Assembly: GCA_963573385.1 (NCBI GenBank) | Contig: CAUYLG010017984.1 | Span: forward strand, 310,001 to 374,000 | DNA: 64,000 nucleotides | Direction of reading: 5' to 3' | Source of the DNA: Cacajao melanocephalus | Lineage: Eukaryota; Chordata; Mammalia; Primates; Pitheciidae | Made by a program: the position numbers and the translations under genes | The notes under the pieces: model-generated | Told to the model about the DNA's origin: nothing | Seen by the model: the letters and a program-made list of their open reading frames with translations, nothing else | Databases searched by the model: none | Shown here: positions 11,512 through 24,468 of the stretch, one piece after another | How positions within the stretch are numbered: position 1 is the stretch's first letter | How the letters are laid out: each line of letters opens with the position of its first letter

Positions 11512-11818
11512 AATGCAGTAGCCATTAGCTACATGTGACGAGCATTTGAAATGTGACTGGACCAAACTGAGATGTGCTTTAAATGTAAATAAAAAAATAA
11601 AAAAATTGGGAAGATTTGGTATGGGGAAGAAAGCATGTAAACATTACGTTAAGATTTTTATATTGATTATATATTAAAATGGTACTGTTTTTGGTATACT
11701 AGATTAAATCAAATATATTTTTAAGAAATTCATTGCCCCTGTCTTTTTACCCTTTGTGATGTGTCTATGAGTAAAGTTTAAATTGTATATGTGACTCGTA
11801 TTTTTACTAGACAGCATG
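11512..11818 (+). mobile_element. hAT-type non-autonomous DNA transposon remnant
   Basis: The left end (cactgcctaatgcagtagcc, then attagctacatgtg and catttgaaatgtgactgg) and the right end (ttactagacagcat) match the layout of Charlie-group hAT elements, whose ends read cag(t/c)gctgtcc and include the chain of tagccacatgtggcta motifs. The ends are imperfectly inverted. An 8-bp target duplication is not clear. No transposase remains. Confidence 0.55.
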
Positions 11819-14575
11819 GATCTAATAAATATTTTTAAAAGAAGTATTTTTTATCCTAAAATTGCTTTCATGACCCAGTCATTGTTTAAGTGTCCATTAA
11901 ATCATGAGGGAATTTTACTATGAGATACCATGGTATATATCTTGCCTGTGTTAATATTCGTTTTCCTCATATAAAGGGATTTAATATATTTAGCAAGGGG
12001 GCTTTGTAGAGTTATATAGTCTATACTGTTTAAAGTTATACTTCTCCTTTAGTATATTATTTCCTTTCCTTTACCTGCAGTTAGGTCCATTTATTAGTAG
12101 GATATCTTCCTGGGAAAATAATAGGATGGATAATTAAATAAGTGGTGATATTTACGTTTTAACAAAGTTTATTCTGTCTCATTTCTGCTCCTCAGAGAGA
12201 TAAGGAAAATTAGTGAAATAATAAAGGAGCCACACTTAGCAAAAAACTGATATAGCTGGACTTTTCTAATGATCTTACTCAAGCTCTTCAAAATTGACTT
12301 CTTATTTCCCTTACAGTGCCTTGATTCACAACCCCTCTCCCTCCTGAACTCTCATAAACACGCACGCACGCACACACAAACTTATTATTATTAGAGGTTT
12401 GTTATCCACCAACCACCACCCCTCCCCTAGTTTTATCACAGGTGGCCTCTAAAAATGAAAATCATTTATGCTATCCTTCTGGCAAAGACCAGTTCTTTTT
12501 CTCATGCAAAAATGAAGTGTTCACTTTTATTGTCTCTCTCGTTATGGTACATTTCTCTAAATGGAATTAATAAAGTACCTACTACAGGTTTCCTTAGCTG
12601 ATTGCTTACAAGTTTGAGAATGTTAATATTAAAGGACATTAAAACCAGAATAAAAGAAATTAGATCATTTGAAATAGGAGATATTTTAACGTATGATCCC
12701 ATAAAATAAAATAAACATTCTAAAAAATGAAGCCTATAAACATCAGGAAGATGGATAAGTTGACACCTCATTTTGCATATCTCTGCTTAATAATATTATA
12801 TTTCATTTCCCATGCTAAGAAAACAGCCATTACCCAAAGCAGCCACTCGTAAACAGGCCTTATGAACAGATTGCATCCTTGTTGGTGGTATGATAATTGA
12901 AATAAGTTTTCTAGTCTTTTATGAGAAAATACCAGATGTATAAAATACCTATTAATCAACTCTCTTGCTTTTGCAAACATAAGTTTCAGTACCAATGGCT
13001 ATTAAAAAATAAAATGTGCAATGAAAAAGAGGATTGCGAGAAAATACCAAAGAATTAGCTAAGTGATTCATCTTCGAGCTGTTTCTGGGTATCTATTGAT
13101 TGCAGGATGGAGCAGTAAAATCATTACTTTGGATTTCTTGAAGAAATACGATTCTGTCATGCCCAGTATTTCTGCTCTGTTTGTCCTAAAGAGAACAGGC
13201 AGGGGCGAGGAGGGGATGTGATTGTCAGTGAGTACAGGAATAGTCCACCATTCTATTTCACACACAATATTCTATTCTATTCATTGAAGTTTCTAATAAA
13301 TGTTTCTTTATCAGCACTTTACAATGCTGTCAAGGCCAAGTCCCTCCCAGTTTCAACAACCCTACCCCACCTCACTCTACTCTTTCAAATGCAAATGAAA
13401 ACTAAGAAAATTGAGAGGCAATTGAAAAAGGTGATAGGAAGGAGGAGAGAAAAACTAGCCTAGAAAGAGAAACATTAAAATGACAAGAGTTTTCCCCAAA
13501 GTGCTATTGTGCATATATTGGTGAAAACTGTCTTAAACTATTTTTCCCTCATGCAAAAGATAAAAGAAGTTGTTTCCTAGAGGTAGAAATAGGTAATTTT
13601 AATAAACATGATTTTGATTTTCTACTTGAATCATGACTTAATACAGTCCCTTTATAACAGTCTCTGGAGTTAAGATCACGTGCCTCACTCTGACGGTGTC
13701 TTAATGCTTCCGTATTTCAAGTTCAGGGCTTTAGCTGATGAAGTCTGCTTTTATTCAGCCCAGTGTTCTAGGTTAACTTGCTGGTTTTCTTTGCCCACTT
13801 TTACTTTTGAAAGTCAAGCATAAGATAATGTTACGTACTTACCTGATTTACATGTATAGCATTTATAGAAAATATATTTCACAATATCATTTCAAAGCTC
13901 AGAAACCAGGTTTTTTCCCACAGACTTTTCTGGCATTCTCTCCATTACCTGACTGTTAAATTCTGCAGATTTAGGGCAGATTCTGAGTGTCCTTTGTTGG
14001 GACGTTAGCTTCAGAGTTCCTTTCTTCAGAAGCCCCTGTGTGCGAGTTGATAGACAGTTCGCCAAACCTTTCTTCTCCACCTGATCTGTATTTACCATTA
14101 CTGAATGTTTATTAGTGGTAATTATCTGGAGTTTATACTTGACTCAAAGAGGGAAGAACTCATGGTAGCATCATTAAGCTTCCTGAAAGGTGAATGAAGG
14201 TGATACTTTCCCATGGGCTTCAGAGTTTTTATCGTGTTCAATGGCATACTTTGAATCAGGTGGACTTCCTTTAACTGGGTGATATAAGGGATCACCTATT
14301 TCAGGCCAGAGTGACTGTGTGTTCCAAGTGCCTCCACTTGAATTTCCAGTTTTCCAAGGCTTTACACTTACAAATGTAGATATACATTTATTGGCGGGGA
14401 AGGGAGGGCTGGTACAAAGACAGCAGAATCTCTAGAAACGTGTCCTGTAAGCACATTACTAAATTACCTTCTAGCCATAGTTTTATAGTCCTGCTGCCCT
14501 GTATTTTCATGTAGCAGATATCTTTTTCTTCCATGTCTAGTTGAATTCCCTCTGTGGGTCTTTCTGTTCCTCACA
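11819..14575. other. Unassigned sequence
   Basis: I recognise no exon or dispersed repeat. It contains a short (CGCA)/(CA) microsatellite near 12360-12380. Minus-strand frames between 12502 and 12995 lack any domain and are treated as chance. Confidence 0.45.
12358..12380. repeat. Short CGCA/CA microsatellite
   Basis: Direct repeat of cgca units passing into caca. The retained CpGs are notable in otherwise CpG-poor DNA. Confidence 0.8.
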
Positions 14576-14790
14576 TAGCTTTTTATAAAGAACCCTGGGC
14601 TATGAGACAAGAAGCCTAGGTTCTAGTCCCACATCTGGCAATTGTTGGTTGAAGAATTTTTGCCAAGCCATTTTCATATACCTGATCCTCAAGTGTCCTC
14701 TTGCAATGAATGGGGAATTTTTATTAGTTCATTCTTGGGGGTGAGTAAGAAAAACACACATTCCTTAGACAAGAACATTAGAATCATATG
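14576..14790 (+). mobile_element. MIR-like SINE with 3' extension
   Basis: The text cctaggttctagtcccacat followed by ctggcaattgttgg and tgccaagccattttc matches the MIR core (ctgggttcgaatcccagctctgcc ... ggcaagtcactt). Similarity to the copy at 17195-17405 continues past the MIR core (gaatttttattag, caagaacatt), which suggests either a longer shared repeat or a local duplication. Confidence 0.6.
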
Positions 14791-15698
14791 GTGGAGAGAG
14801 AGGGGATTATTCAAACTATATGATCCTTTTCCTACCCACCACAAGAAACTGTAATAAACTTCCCCAACTCAAGAAACACTGTTAAAATTAATAAATGTCC
14901 ACACAATTTTTGGAAAATAGGCCTTTTAGAAAAATTAGATATCAGTTTACACTCCTTCTCCAGAGATATTCATTTACACACAACATTCTGGAAACAGATT
15001 TTAGAAGTTCAGATGTGTTTACCTCTCCATCTCCCAGTCCCCTGCAAAAATCTGAACGTGTAATGATCTCAGTACAGTATATTTGCTTTAGAATGCTGCT
15101 GTATAATGTAAACCCTCTACTAAAAGCAGTAGGTTTTATTGTTATTCTACCATTATATAGTCTTAGTTAGCTAAGAAACATTTTGGAAAAGAAAGGTGAG
15201 TTTAAAAGCCTCCCCAAATTATACTTAATGACCATAAAAATATTTAAATTATTATGCTGTTCAGTATAATTCTGACCTCTGAATGCTTCTCAGGTATAAG
15301 TTATCATTACTGATTCTAAAATGTGACATCACTGCAACCTGAAGCTTAACAGATTTTTCAAAAAAATAGCATCCTCAATGGCTGTTGTCTTTTTTTTAAT
15401 AGAAGCCTTCAATGAATTAAATGAAAAACTAGCCAGAACAGCAATACAGATTACAAACCATAATAGCCGGCTCTAAATGTGTGTCCTGGGGTTTCAGATG
15501 ATGTCATAATCTACTACTGCAAATTTAATAGTATTGTTGCCTGGAAGGCAAGCTATTACAGTATGTTTAATTTCACTAAGATGAAAATTACATGCTTCAG
15601 CTTTGTATAGTGTTGGCTATTGTCACTTTCACTTATTATTGCAGCTGTCAGCCGTAGTAATATCTATGGCTGTTCTGTTAATCTAGAAGCCTGATGCA

Positions 15699-15700
<2 letters not shown>
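14791..15700. other. Unassigned sequence, possible conserved non-coding segment
   Basis: No repeat is recognised. The stretch about 15290-15660 is of mixed composition, with homeodomain- and CRE-like words (tgatgtcataat near 15501, gaattaaatgaaa near 15415) and no sign of transposon decay. That is compatible with a regulatory element but not evidence of one. Confidence 0.35.
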
Positions 15701-15746
<46 letters not shown>

Positions 15747-15770
15747 ATCTTATCTTATCTTATCTATCTG
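15701..15770 (+). repeat. Compound TATC / TATCT microsatellite
   Basis: Ten uninterrupted TATC units occupy 15701-15740. Four TATCT pentamers (15741-15760) follow, then TATCTATCTG. The pure tetranucleotide run makes this locus probably polymorphic. Confidence 0.95.
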
Positions 15771-16064
15771 TCTCCATTCATCTATTAGCTTTTCTCATAT
15801 CTGCCTTATTCTTTAAATTCTGTGATCACCGCTATAGCCAAAAGCCAAATTAATCTTAAATTGAGCTGATTTTCTAATTTTTGAGAAGAATTATTTTAAG
15901 ACTAAATGTTCTTTAATAGCATTATATGTTAATTTTGCAAATACAGAAGTCACTATATTTTTTAGAAGATTAGTTCCAAAAAATTTTCCTTTCCTTAAGA
16001 CCACTTGTCCTTAATGTCCCTGCCAGTTTGGATAGAGTTGACATTTTCTTTTCCCTGGCACAGA
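15771..16064. other. Unassigned sequence
   Basis: AT-rich sequence between the microsatellite and an Alu; nothing recognised. Confidence 0.5.
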
Positions 16065-16362
16065 TTTTTTTTTTTTTTGAGACAAGGTCTCATTTTATCA
16101 TCCAGACTGGAGTGCAGTACTGCAATCAAAGGTCACTGTAACCTTGTACTCCTGGGCTTAACTGATCCTCTCATAGTTGGGACTGTAGGCACATGTCACC
16201 ATGCCTAAGTTTTTTTTTTTTTTTTTTTTTTTTTTAATGTTTGGTAGAGACAGGGTCTCACTATACTGCCCAGGCTGGTATTGAGCCCCTGGACTCAAGC
16301 AATCCTCCTGCTTTGACCTTCCGAAGTGCTGGGATTATAGACATGAGCCCTTATGCCTGGCT
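16065..16362 (-). mobile_element. Alu SINE, old (J-like), full dimer
   Basis: On the plus strand: poly-T, tgagacaaggtctcat, actggagtgcagtactgcaa, a T-rich middle linker at 16209-16236, the right-to-left dimer junction, then tagagacagggtctcactat, gtgctgggattatagacatg and cctggct. High divergence from younger Alu and the text ctcctgggctt point to AluJ. Confidence 0.92.
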
Positions 16363-17194
16363 AATTTTTTAAATATCATACATAAAAATTCTGCCTTTGT
16401 TTTAGCTTTTTGTTTTAAAATTTCTCTTCAAATTAAGGAGCAGTTGAATTTGATGACTAAGTCTTGGGTTTGGGACATAGAAGCCAACTCTTCCATCCTC
16501 AAATTTTGTCTCATATAGTTTATAAAACTACCATAGACTCAATGTCATAATATGGAAAATGTAAATACAAATATATGCTGTCTATAAAACTATTAGCCAT
16601 ATAAAGAAAACGTCCACTCCCTCTTCTCCTCCTTTCTCCTCAGAGTTTCCCACAGTACCTGGGAATCTTGGCAAAGTCACTTAACTCCTCCAGAGTTTTG
16701 TTTTCTACTCCCCCAAAGAGGAGATTTTACTAAATCATCTCTAGAGGTCCTTTTAGTCTGACAACATATGGTCCACAACTGAGATAGTAACAAACTTCTT
16801 ATTGGCCCTTTCACACATCTAATATTATATGAGACAGAGAGAGAGAAATAGGGAGAGAGTCTCAAAGAATGAGTTGACTTGTCTTAGAGAAGTAGGGCAT
16901 GAGCAAGGATAAGGGCTTTTCTTGTTCTGGGATGGTAGATAAAAACAACTTGATTCCTGGAATGAAAATACAGAAGACCCTCTGAGAGGAGATATCAACA
17001 GAGGTTAGGCAAAGAAGACAGGGATTTTTCTTATAAGTAGAGGGCAACTAGGGTCTCAGGTAGACAGAGAGGCGGGGCAAGAGATTGTCAATTTTTATAT
17101 AGAGGAATGACATTTGAAAATGTCATTTCTATCCGTTTTGGAATTCTTGTAATTAGAGCACTGATATTTCTTTTTTATAATGGAAAGAAACTAT
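16363..17194. other. Unassigned sequence
   Basis: No repeat or exon is recognised. A short inverted repeat, gacatttgaaaatgtc, lies near 17109-17124. Confidence 0.45.
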
Positions 17195-17405
17195 GTTGTA
17201 AGTACTGACTTATAATAGAAAGAACCGAGGCTAGAACACAAGAAACCTGGACTCTAGTCCCAGATCTGCCAGTCATTGGTTGAAGCATTCTGGCAAGTCA
17301 TTTTCACTTTCAAGGGTCATCTTGAGAAAGGTGAGGAATTTTTATTAGGTCAGTGTTTAGGACCAGATTAGAAAATTTTAAAACTTTTGGGCAAGAACAT
17401 TCAAA
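17195..17405 (+). mobile_element. MIR-like SINE with 3' extension
   Basis: MIR core landmarks are aacctggactctagtcccag, atctgccagtcattggttg, ggcaagtcattttcac. It shares ggttgaag, gaatttttattag and caagaacatt in the same order with the copy at 14576-14790; these words are not typical of the MIR consensus. Confidence 0.65.
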
Positions 17406-19623
17406 ACGTGAGGAAGAGAAAAATATAAAAATGGAAAAAAGAATAAAAGGTAAGGACCCAAATGCAGATATTATCGGAGAGAAGGAAAAGGAAGAGGTGG
17501 AGATTATAGAAGTGTGAAGGAAAGATCATGTGATTTGTGTATATTTTCAGTGTTCTGCAGCAACATGTTTTCAACCACAAAGGCTGAAAGTCATGAGATC
17601 TTTCTTTTATAATTTCAAAGACCAGCAACGTCATTGCCACTCTTCTGTGTGGTCCAAGGAGCAAAAGAATTGGATTTAGTCTTGGCTCTGTCACTCATTT
17701 CTAGGGCCACTCTATACAAGTTGCCTTTCTCCTCCAGACCTAGTTATTTTCTTATTGTCAACACTGAAGATGGCAACTGAGTGAAGTTTGAGATGTCTTG
17801 CTATTCTAAAATTCAATAAAGATATGTTTTTATCTAGGGGATTGCCCCTGGCAAAAACCTTTTCAAGCTCTGTATTCCAAAATCTGAAGGAACCAAGCAT
17901 ACCCTCCTTGAATGTGCTAAGGTACAAAGATCTTTGAATCAGAGGGTTTGAACATTCTCTCTGAATCCTGAAGTCAAATGAGGGGCTAGGAATTGTTCTA
18001 GATACTAAGGATACAGTCATAAACAAAATGAACAAAGTCCCTGTTCTTGTGGAATTATTTATGCCAATAGTGGACTATTGGAGTACATTTTGCAATTAAC
18101 CATCATGATTCCCCTTTACAAGAAAAGGTTTTAAAAATTTTGTGATGGTTTGCAATGTATTGTCTAGTATCTGTGCCAATAAAACTCATTGGCCTAATTA
18201 TGCTTAGCTTCTCTTTATAAATCTGTAAGTGCTGAAAGGCAATGTGAACAAACTGTTACACTTACGTAATCACTTAAAAGACAGAAAGAGTTGCCCCATG
18301 TTATGTACATTCTCTTTGTTAGAATTGTATTGTGAGATTTTCAATATTAGTGGAATAGTTTTAGAGATAGAGCATCATTAGTTTATTAATCCTTTGGATA
18401 TACAAAGAGATTTTTATTATGCATACATCTCAGTTGAGCTATAAGTAGGAGAAAACAATTTAATATCTTCTGGTCAGCTTAAAAAGCAAATGGCTTTTAA
18501 AAGAAATGACTATGCAGACTAAGTCCGTCCTTGGGATGGGTCAAAATAAATCAATGATAATGAAATCCAAATTTAAATAAAATCATCACTGTAATCAAAG
18601 CAAACATATTTTATTCTTCTTGAACACCTAAAAGCAAGTTAATGCTCCAGTGGCATTGAACTACAGATGTTCATTGTTTTTCTTCTGTGTCTGTTTGCAC
18701 ACAGCAAAGCCTAGCCTATATTTGACTTGAGCTTTGTTTATTTATTTAGTGGAGTTGCATTCATTAGCTGAACTGTATTTTGTTCCTTATGTAGCCACAG
18801 AAGCTCATGTATATCACAGAAGCATAATGATGAAAGAAATCTTTGTCAGAATTTTACAACCTGTTTCTGAGTAATGGATATTTTAGAGGAGGTATAAAAC
18901 TGTAGTAAATTACAATATCCTAACAATACCTATCAGAAGTGTGGAAATTGTATTCTCCAGAATATTTGGCGGCTTGGTATCCTACAACTGGAAGAATTCA
19001 AATCCCGGAACAGAATAGAGGAACCAAGCGTGAAAGGAATGAGTGTGCAGGATTTTAAAATTCTATTTAAAAAAATGAATTGTTTTCAAATGCTTGTATG
19101 CCTCTTCCATTGAGATTTATTCAACAAGAAACATGTACTGATATTTCTCCTAAATCACTTCTAAGACTTCCAGATGTTAATCATGAATGTTAGAGGAACC
19201 AACTCCAAATCATCTTCATGGTTGGGATTCTTTCTTTTCACTATTGAAAGATATATTAACTGACACATAATTTATGTCAGGAATGAAAGAGAATCTTTCA
19301 TTATGACTATCCTTGGATATTAAAAGGCATACATAACTACAAATATTACTATTAATTGTAAGTAAAACTATACCTCTTCTTTAGAGAGCTAACGAAAATA
19401 ATTAAAAAAAAAAAACAATAAAAATTCCCTCACTGAAATAAATGTACTTCTAAAAGCAATCTCAAATGTAACTCATGAGCACATGCTTATAACTTATAAC
19501 TACAGCATCCAATCAAATAGAAATTAGAAGGAAATAGAAGGAAATAAAAGGAAGACAAGGAACAGACTTACTTTGTCCAAACAGAAAATTTTTGTTCTTA
19601 TAGAATTTCTAATGCAAGGAATG
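17406..19623. other. Unassigned sequence
   Basis: AT-rich, with no confidently named repeat. Text near 17985-18060 (ttctagatactaaggataca, aacaaaatgaacaaagtccc) resembles an ancient interspersed repeat motif common in mammals, but I cannot name the family. Minus-strand frames between 17401 and 18035 show no domain. Confidence 0.45.
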
Positions 19624-20094
19624 TGTAGTGGCTGAATGGTGGCCTCCCCATAAGATATGCCCACATGCTAATCCTGTGCTCATCCCTGGAACCTGTTAAT
19701 ATAACTTATTTGGGAAAAAAAAAGTCTTTGCAGATGTAATTAATTTAAAGATGTTGCGAGAAAGGGATCATCCCGGATTTTGCAGGTGGGCCCTAAATTC
19801 AACGATAGATATCCTTATAAGGGACACACAGAGGTGAAGAGAGACACAAAGGAGAAGGCAATGTGAAGACGGAAGCAGACGCTGGAGGGATGTGGCCAGA
19901 AACCAAGCTGGCAACCACCAGAGTCTGGACTAGGCACAGAACAAACTTTCCCCAAGCCCTCTGTAGGAAGCATGGCCCTGCCAACACCTTGATTTCAGAT
20001 TTCTGGCTTCTGGAACAGAATAGAATAAATTGCTGCTCTTTTAACTTTCCAAGTCTGTGATAATTTGTTACAACAGTCCTCAGAAACAAATACA
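19624..20094 (+). mobile_element. MLT1 solo LTR (MaLR)
   Basis: Landmarks of MLT1C/D-type LTRs appear in order: ggtggcctccccataagata, acttatttgggaaaa, tctttgcagatgtaatta, gtgggccctaaatt, tatccttataaggg, aatgtgaagacggaagcag, atggccctgccaacaccttg, aataaattgctgctctttta, and an acaaataca end (consensus actaataca). The flanking pentamers GAATG (19619-19623) and GTATG (20095-20099) differ by one base and could be the decayed 5-bp target duplication of a MaLR. No internal region is attached. Confidence 0.85.
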
Positions 20095-20959
20095 GTATGA
20101 CTTCAAGCAATCAGTGAAGCTCAACAAATGTAGGGATATTTCACCCAAAGGAAAGAGGACTATGAAAATTACTGTTCCTCATTCAAAACCACCCAAACCA
20201 TTTTGTATGCTTTGGCATCTGCTGAGACTCCAGCAGACTTTAAACCCAAGTGAAATTTAAAACACATCACAATCACTCAAACGGAAGCACTTTGAGGTGT
20301 TTAGGTAAGGAATATAATAAACAGGGATATGTGTGTATATATTCATATTTTTTCAAAAATGTGTACAGTCAAGCTCAAAAATATGAGTCAACAACATAAT
20401 GAATATGCCAACTTTTGTTAGTAACTTACTTGAATAAAAGCAAATATTATTTGTTGATTAATAGAATAAGATTTTTTCAGTAATTTCCCAGCAACTTAGT
20501 AGTTTAAAATTGTAAAGTAATAAAAAAGTCAGGTCTTATTAATTAATAATTTATATTGAATGTTTGTGGAAGTCATAGATACTTTATATTTTTAGAGAAA
20601 AAAAATCGCTGTCATGATCCTGGCTCTCTAAAAACATTTACACGAGGATGTTGCATATCTGAATATTATGTCCATATGTACTTCAAAAATTAAGACAGGA
20701 AGTTGTGAATTCTGGGATGTTGCTGCTGGACACTCCCGAATTTATCTTACTTTAGAAATCTCAAAATAGTTCCTTTTTAAAATTTCATAATTATTCTACT
20801 TTTCCAGTTAAAAAAATCTAGTTTTCCTTGATGAGCAAATTATGCCAGTAGTCTTATTTTTGTTTAATGTCCTCATACTTTTTTCTTAATGAATTTAAAT
20901 TTGTTTATGTTAGTTTCTTTTAAAAAGAAAGTGTAGCAGAGGTAACATCTTTTATTCCT
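20095..20959. other. Unassigned AT-rich sequence
   Basis: Nothing recognised on either strand. Confidence 0.5.
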
Positions 20960-21755
20960 TCTACTCTTGCATGTGATTGGCTGTCTTTGTAACAAAAGAC
21001 AGATTAACAAGACAGAAAAAAAAGAAGCATATTAGCATGTATATCATCCATGTAACACATGGGAGTACCCAGCAATAAATACCCCAGAAGAGGTGTCTAA
21101 AACTTGGATTTACTTTGGGAGGTGAGATGACTGCATCGCTTGAAGCCAGGAGTTCAAGAGTAGGTAACATAGAAAGACCCCAACTGTACAAAAATAAAAA
21201 TAAATTATCAGGCATGTGGCATGCACCTGCAATCCTAGCTGCTGGGAAGGCTGAGTCAAGAAGATTGCTTGAGCCCAGGAGTAAAGGTTGCAATGAGCTA
21301 TCGTCATGCCACTGAGGTCCAGTCTGGGACCTGAGAGCAAGAACGTGTCTCAAAACAAAACAAAACAAAATTTTAAAACTTGGGTTTAAATACCATTTTC
21401 AGCTAAAGTAAAGGAAGAAAGTATAAGGGAGACAAGTTACGGGAAGGTGACCAGGAAGAGTATGATAAATTAGGGTAAGGTGTGTTATGCAAATTTAAGT
21501 TCATACCTTTCCCATTGATAATAAAGTCTCTTAATAAAGTCATTCTTCTTTTCCTCGTACAAAAAGGGAGACCTCATGACAAACAGATTTCCTTATAAAT
21601 GTACATTTCCTGTGCAAAAGAGAAGTATGCTGTTTTTTGGAGCTTCTCCTTTTTCAGTTATTTCCCAAAATAATCACCTCAAAATAATCTTTATGCCAAA
21701 GAGGCATATTTGGGGGTGGCATATTTTGGTCTCCTAAAACAGAGTACCCCAGGGA
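20960..21755 (+). mobile_element. Probable unclassified LTR-like repeat, carrying an Alu
   Basis: The segment opens with acaaaagacagattaacaag, a word related to that in the LTR-like repeats at 26400 and 32830, and closes with gggggtggcatattttggtc tcctaaa, which resembles ends of several mammalian LTR families. I cannot name it. An Alu with a 13-bp target duplication sits at 21111-21373. Confidence 0.35.
21111..21373 (+). mobile_element. Alu SINE, J-like, 5'-truncated
   Basis: It starts at tactttgggaggtgagatga and runs through gcttgaagccaggagttcaa, agacccc, atcaggcatgtggcatgcac, gcttgagcccaggagtaaag and gtccagtctgggacc to a CAAAA-repeat tail. It is flanked by taaaacttggatt (21098-21110) and taaaacttgggtt (21374-21386), a target duplication with one mismatch. 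The repeated antisense Alu text explains the 135-codon minus-strand frame over this interval. Confidence 0.93.
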
Positions 21756-24468
21756 GTACTGTGGTGCCCCAGGGAATACTGTGGCACCATGTTAAATATC
21801 CTTAGCAAAAAAAAAAAAAAAAAGGAAATCCCATGGCAAATGTAGCTGCCAAGAAATAAAATTCAGCTAAAATAGAGGATGGCAAGCATTGTATATAGGT
21901 TGTGATGGCAATCGGGAAGTTTGACTATTAGTTTTTGGTGAAGGCATTCTGAGTAGAACCTTGTATTTCACTCGGGAGAGGAAGACAAGGAATAGAATCA
22001 AGGAGGCCCGATGTATGGTTAAGACTGCTGCAGCAACTAATTCTGATATTTCAAAAATATTATAAACAATAATTCTAGAGCAGTTATATCTCAACCCATT
22101 CACTTATTTAAACACTTTATTCAAGTTACTTTTTGCTTCTTTCAAATGTGCAAAGTACCCCATTATGCCATTTATCAAGCGTATGAGTATTTGCATGAAT
22201 ACTTGATGAATAGCATACAAATGAAGAGAATACACCTCTTATTCCAAAGAATTCTCAGCCTTGTGTGGGGTGAAATACAAAAAATAATAATAGCAATATA
22301 GTTATCACAAAGTTTGTAGTGACAAAAAATACCACATACAATATTTGCCCAAAGGAAAGTACATTCAACTGTAGTTCAATTCATAGAGAAACACCCTTGA
22401 GCTGGGTTTTAAAAATTAGTAAATAGTAGTTTTCAAAATAAAGAAGGAAGAGAGGAATTACCAAATAAAGGGAAAAGCATCTACAAAGGCATAGAGCTGT
22501 AAATCTTACTAGCAAGTATGTATGAATATGTACAGGGATATAGAAGATATATTGCTATAAAGTAGGTAGGAATCAAGTTGTAGAAAGAATTTGAACTTTA
22601 TCATGTTCATAATGGAGAAACATTGGACATTCTTTTACATGCTGCCACCTTCAGATGCCAGTCAATCTCGACAATGGTGCTCAGCAAGGCAACCTGGCTT
22701 GAATTCAAAATGGAACCTCAACCCTGGGATCTATTGCTGGCAATGCCCATGCTATATTTCTATATATCTCTGATAGCTCCCAACCCCAGATCTGTCCTTG
22801 GTTCTCTGATTCTGGGCTTTTATTTGTTTTCCTATTAAAAATGGTATAAAGAATGAAATAGGATATCAGAGGTGTGCGAACACAGTGAAGGAATATAAAG
22901 AAGGTCAATTTCAAATGTAATTCATTTCTTAAGCTGGTTCACACTTTCTGATCATGAATGCTGAACATTTTTCTCTTCTCCCTTGCTAATTTACCTGTAT
23001 GGGTGATCCAAGAATAAAGATCAAGAATTACAATAAATAAAAAGACTTTTCACAAGCTGCTATCATAGGAATGCATAGGAAAACAAATTTGTTGGGACTC
23101 GTTTTTTTGCCAATAACATATTTGTTGTTGTTGATGTTTCTTTTTGGTTTTGGTTTTGGTTTGTTTTTCACTGTTTTGTAGTTTTCCATTTCCCCCATTG
23201 CAGAGTCCCAAAAAGGCCAAAGGCCCCTGAGTTCATCTAAGAAGCAGACCTAATTTTCTGATATTAAAATGCAAAACATGTTATCAGTTTAGTGCATATT
23301 AGAATGGCTTTAACTGAACTCAAAAAAATGAAAATCACCTCCACCTGCTGTTTGAAGAGATACCTGGTAATATGTTAACCTTTTGTCATTGGGTTTATTT
23401 GTTAAAATCAAAAGAGCTAAGTAGCCTGGTTAATGGCAAAGGGTTTGCATTCCTCATCTCACCTAATTATAACAGCTTGTGTCAAACTGCCTGACCTATA
23501 CCCCCTGAGAGATTTACTCAGCTAAATAAGATAGGGCACACATTAGTATTTATATACAAAACATTCAAGCAATGCCTATACTCCTTTGCAGGTGAGATGT
23601 TTTTGCCCTGGGGTCAGAAAGTTCTATTAGTACTTGTACAGGATGGGTGGAAACATCCAATCAGGGAATAGAAAAATATGAACCACACATGCACATGGTC
23701 AGGGCCAGTACTCTGGAGCTTCCTGTAAGTGTAAGGATGTCAACTCAACGTTGTGGCCATGTACTGAAGAATGTATTTATATAGCCGTTGACACTGTGCT
23801 CAGGAGTTCTTCTGGGAGAAGTCAAGTCGCAAGGCAAAACATCAGTCATATTACAAATGATTTCCACTTACTTAACTGTAGTTATTCAAATAGTATTTAA
23901 TGTAAATCTAAAACATTTAGAGGGATATTTAAAACATGTTTTTCTTCCAATTTGTTCCTGTTTGTTTATCCATTTATTAAGACAAAATATGTTTCAAATT
24001 CTAAAGAACTATAATTTATTATCTGAAACCACTGAAGTTTGAAAGAATAGTTAACCCTTTCCTTTCATCTTCCAGTTCACTCTTTCACTGTTAAGAAAGT
24101 GTGTGTAAGGCATCAGCTTCAAACAAAATTGCCAACAAAGTGCTTGACAAAGACGGTAACAGGAGTCCACCATGGAAGCTCACCTCTACAAACAATGCAT
24201 CATTGAAACTTCAGCAGTTGGTTCTAACTGTTCATATAAATTTGGACAATCTTAGAGAAAGAAAGAGAAAGAGGGAAGGAGAAACAGAAACAAAGCCAAG
24301 CAAGTAGAGACACAGAGAGATAGACAGACAAAAATGGAGAGAGAACCCAAATAAGTTTATGAGGTATAGTAAGCAGACATTTTGATTTGGTCCATACAAA
24401 TTGTTTTTGAAACTTTAATTGGTTGTCGAGATTTAGAAATCCAAAGGTTTACTCAGAGCAATGTTGCT
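21756..24468. other. Mostly unassigned sequence
   Basis: No exon is recognised. About 22360-22500 (cacccttgagctgggtttta, aagcatctacaaaggcatag) resembles an ancient dispersed repeat seen elsewhere in mammalian DNA, family uncertain. A run of TTTTGG units lies near 23140-23165, and an impure GAAA/GAGA purine tract at 24253-24340. Confidence 0.4.
24253..24340. repeat. Impure polypurine (GA-rich) tract
   Basis: Strand-asymmetric purine-rich stretch of agaaag, gagaaag and agaca words, directly visible. Such tracts are common in primate DNA. Confidence 0.7.

Noticed and set aside
20961..21368. 135-codon minus-strand open frame as a gene
   Set aside because: Most of it is antisense Alu translation, a well-known source of spurious proteins.
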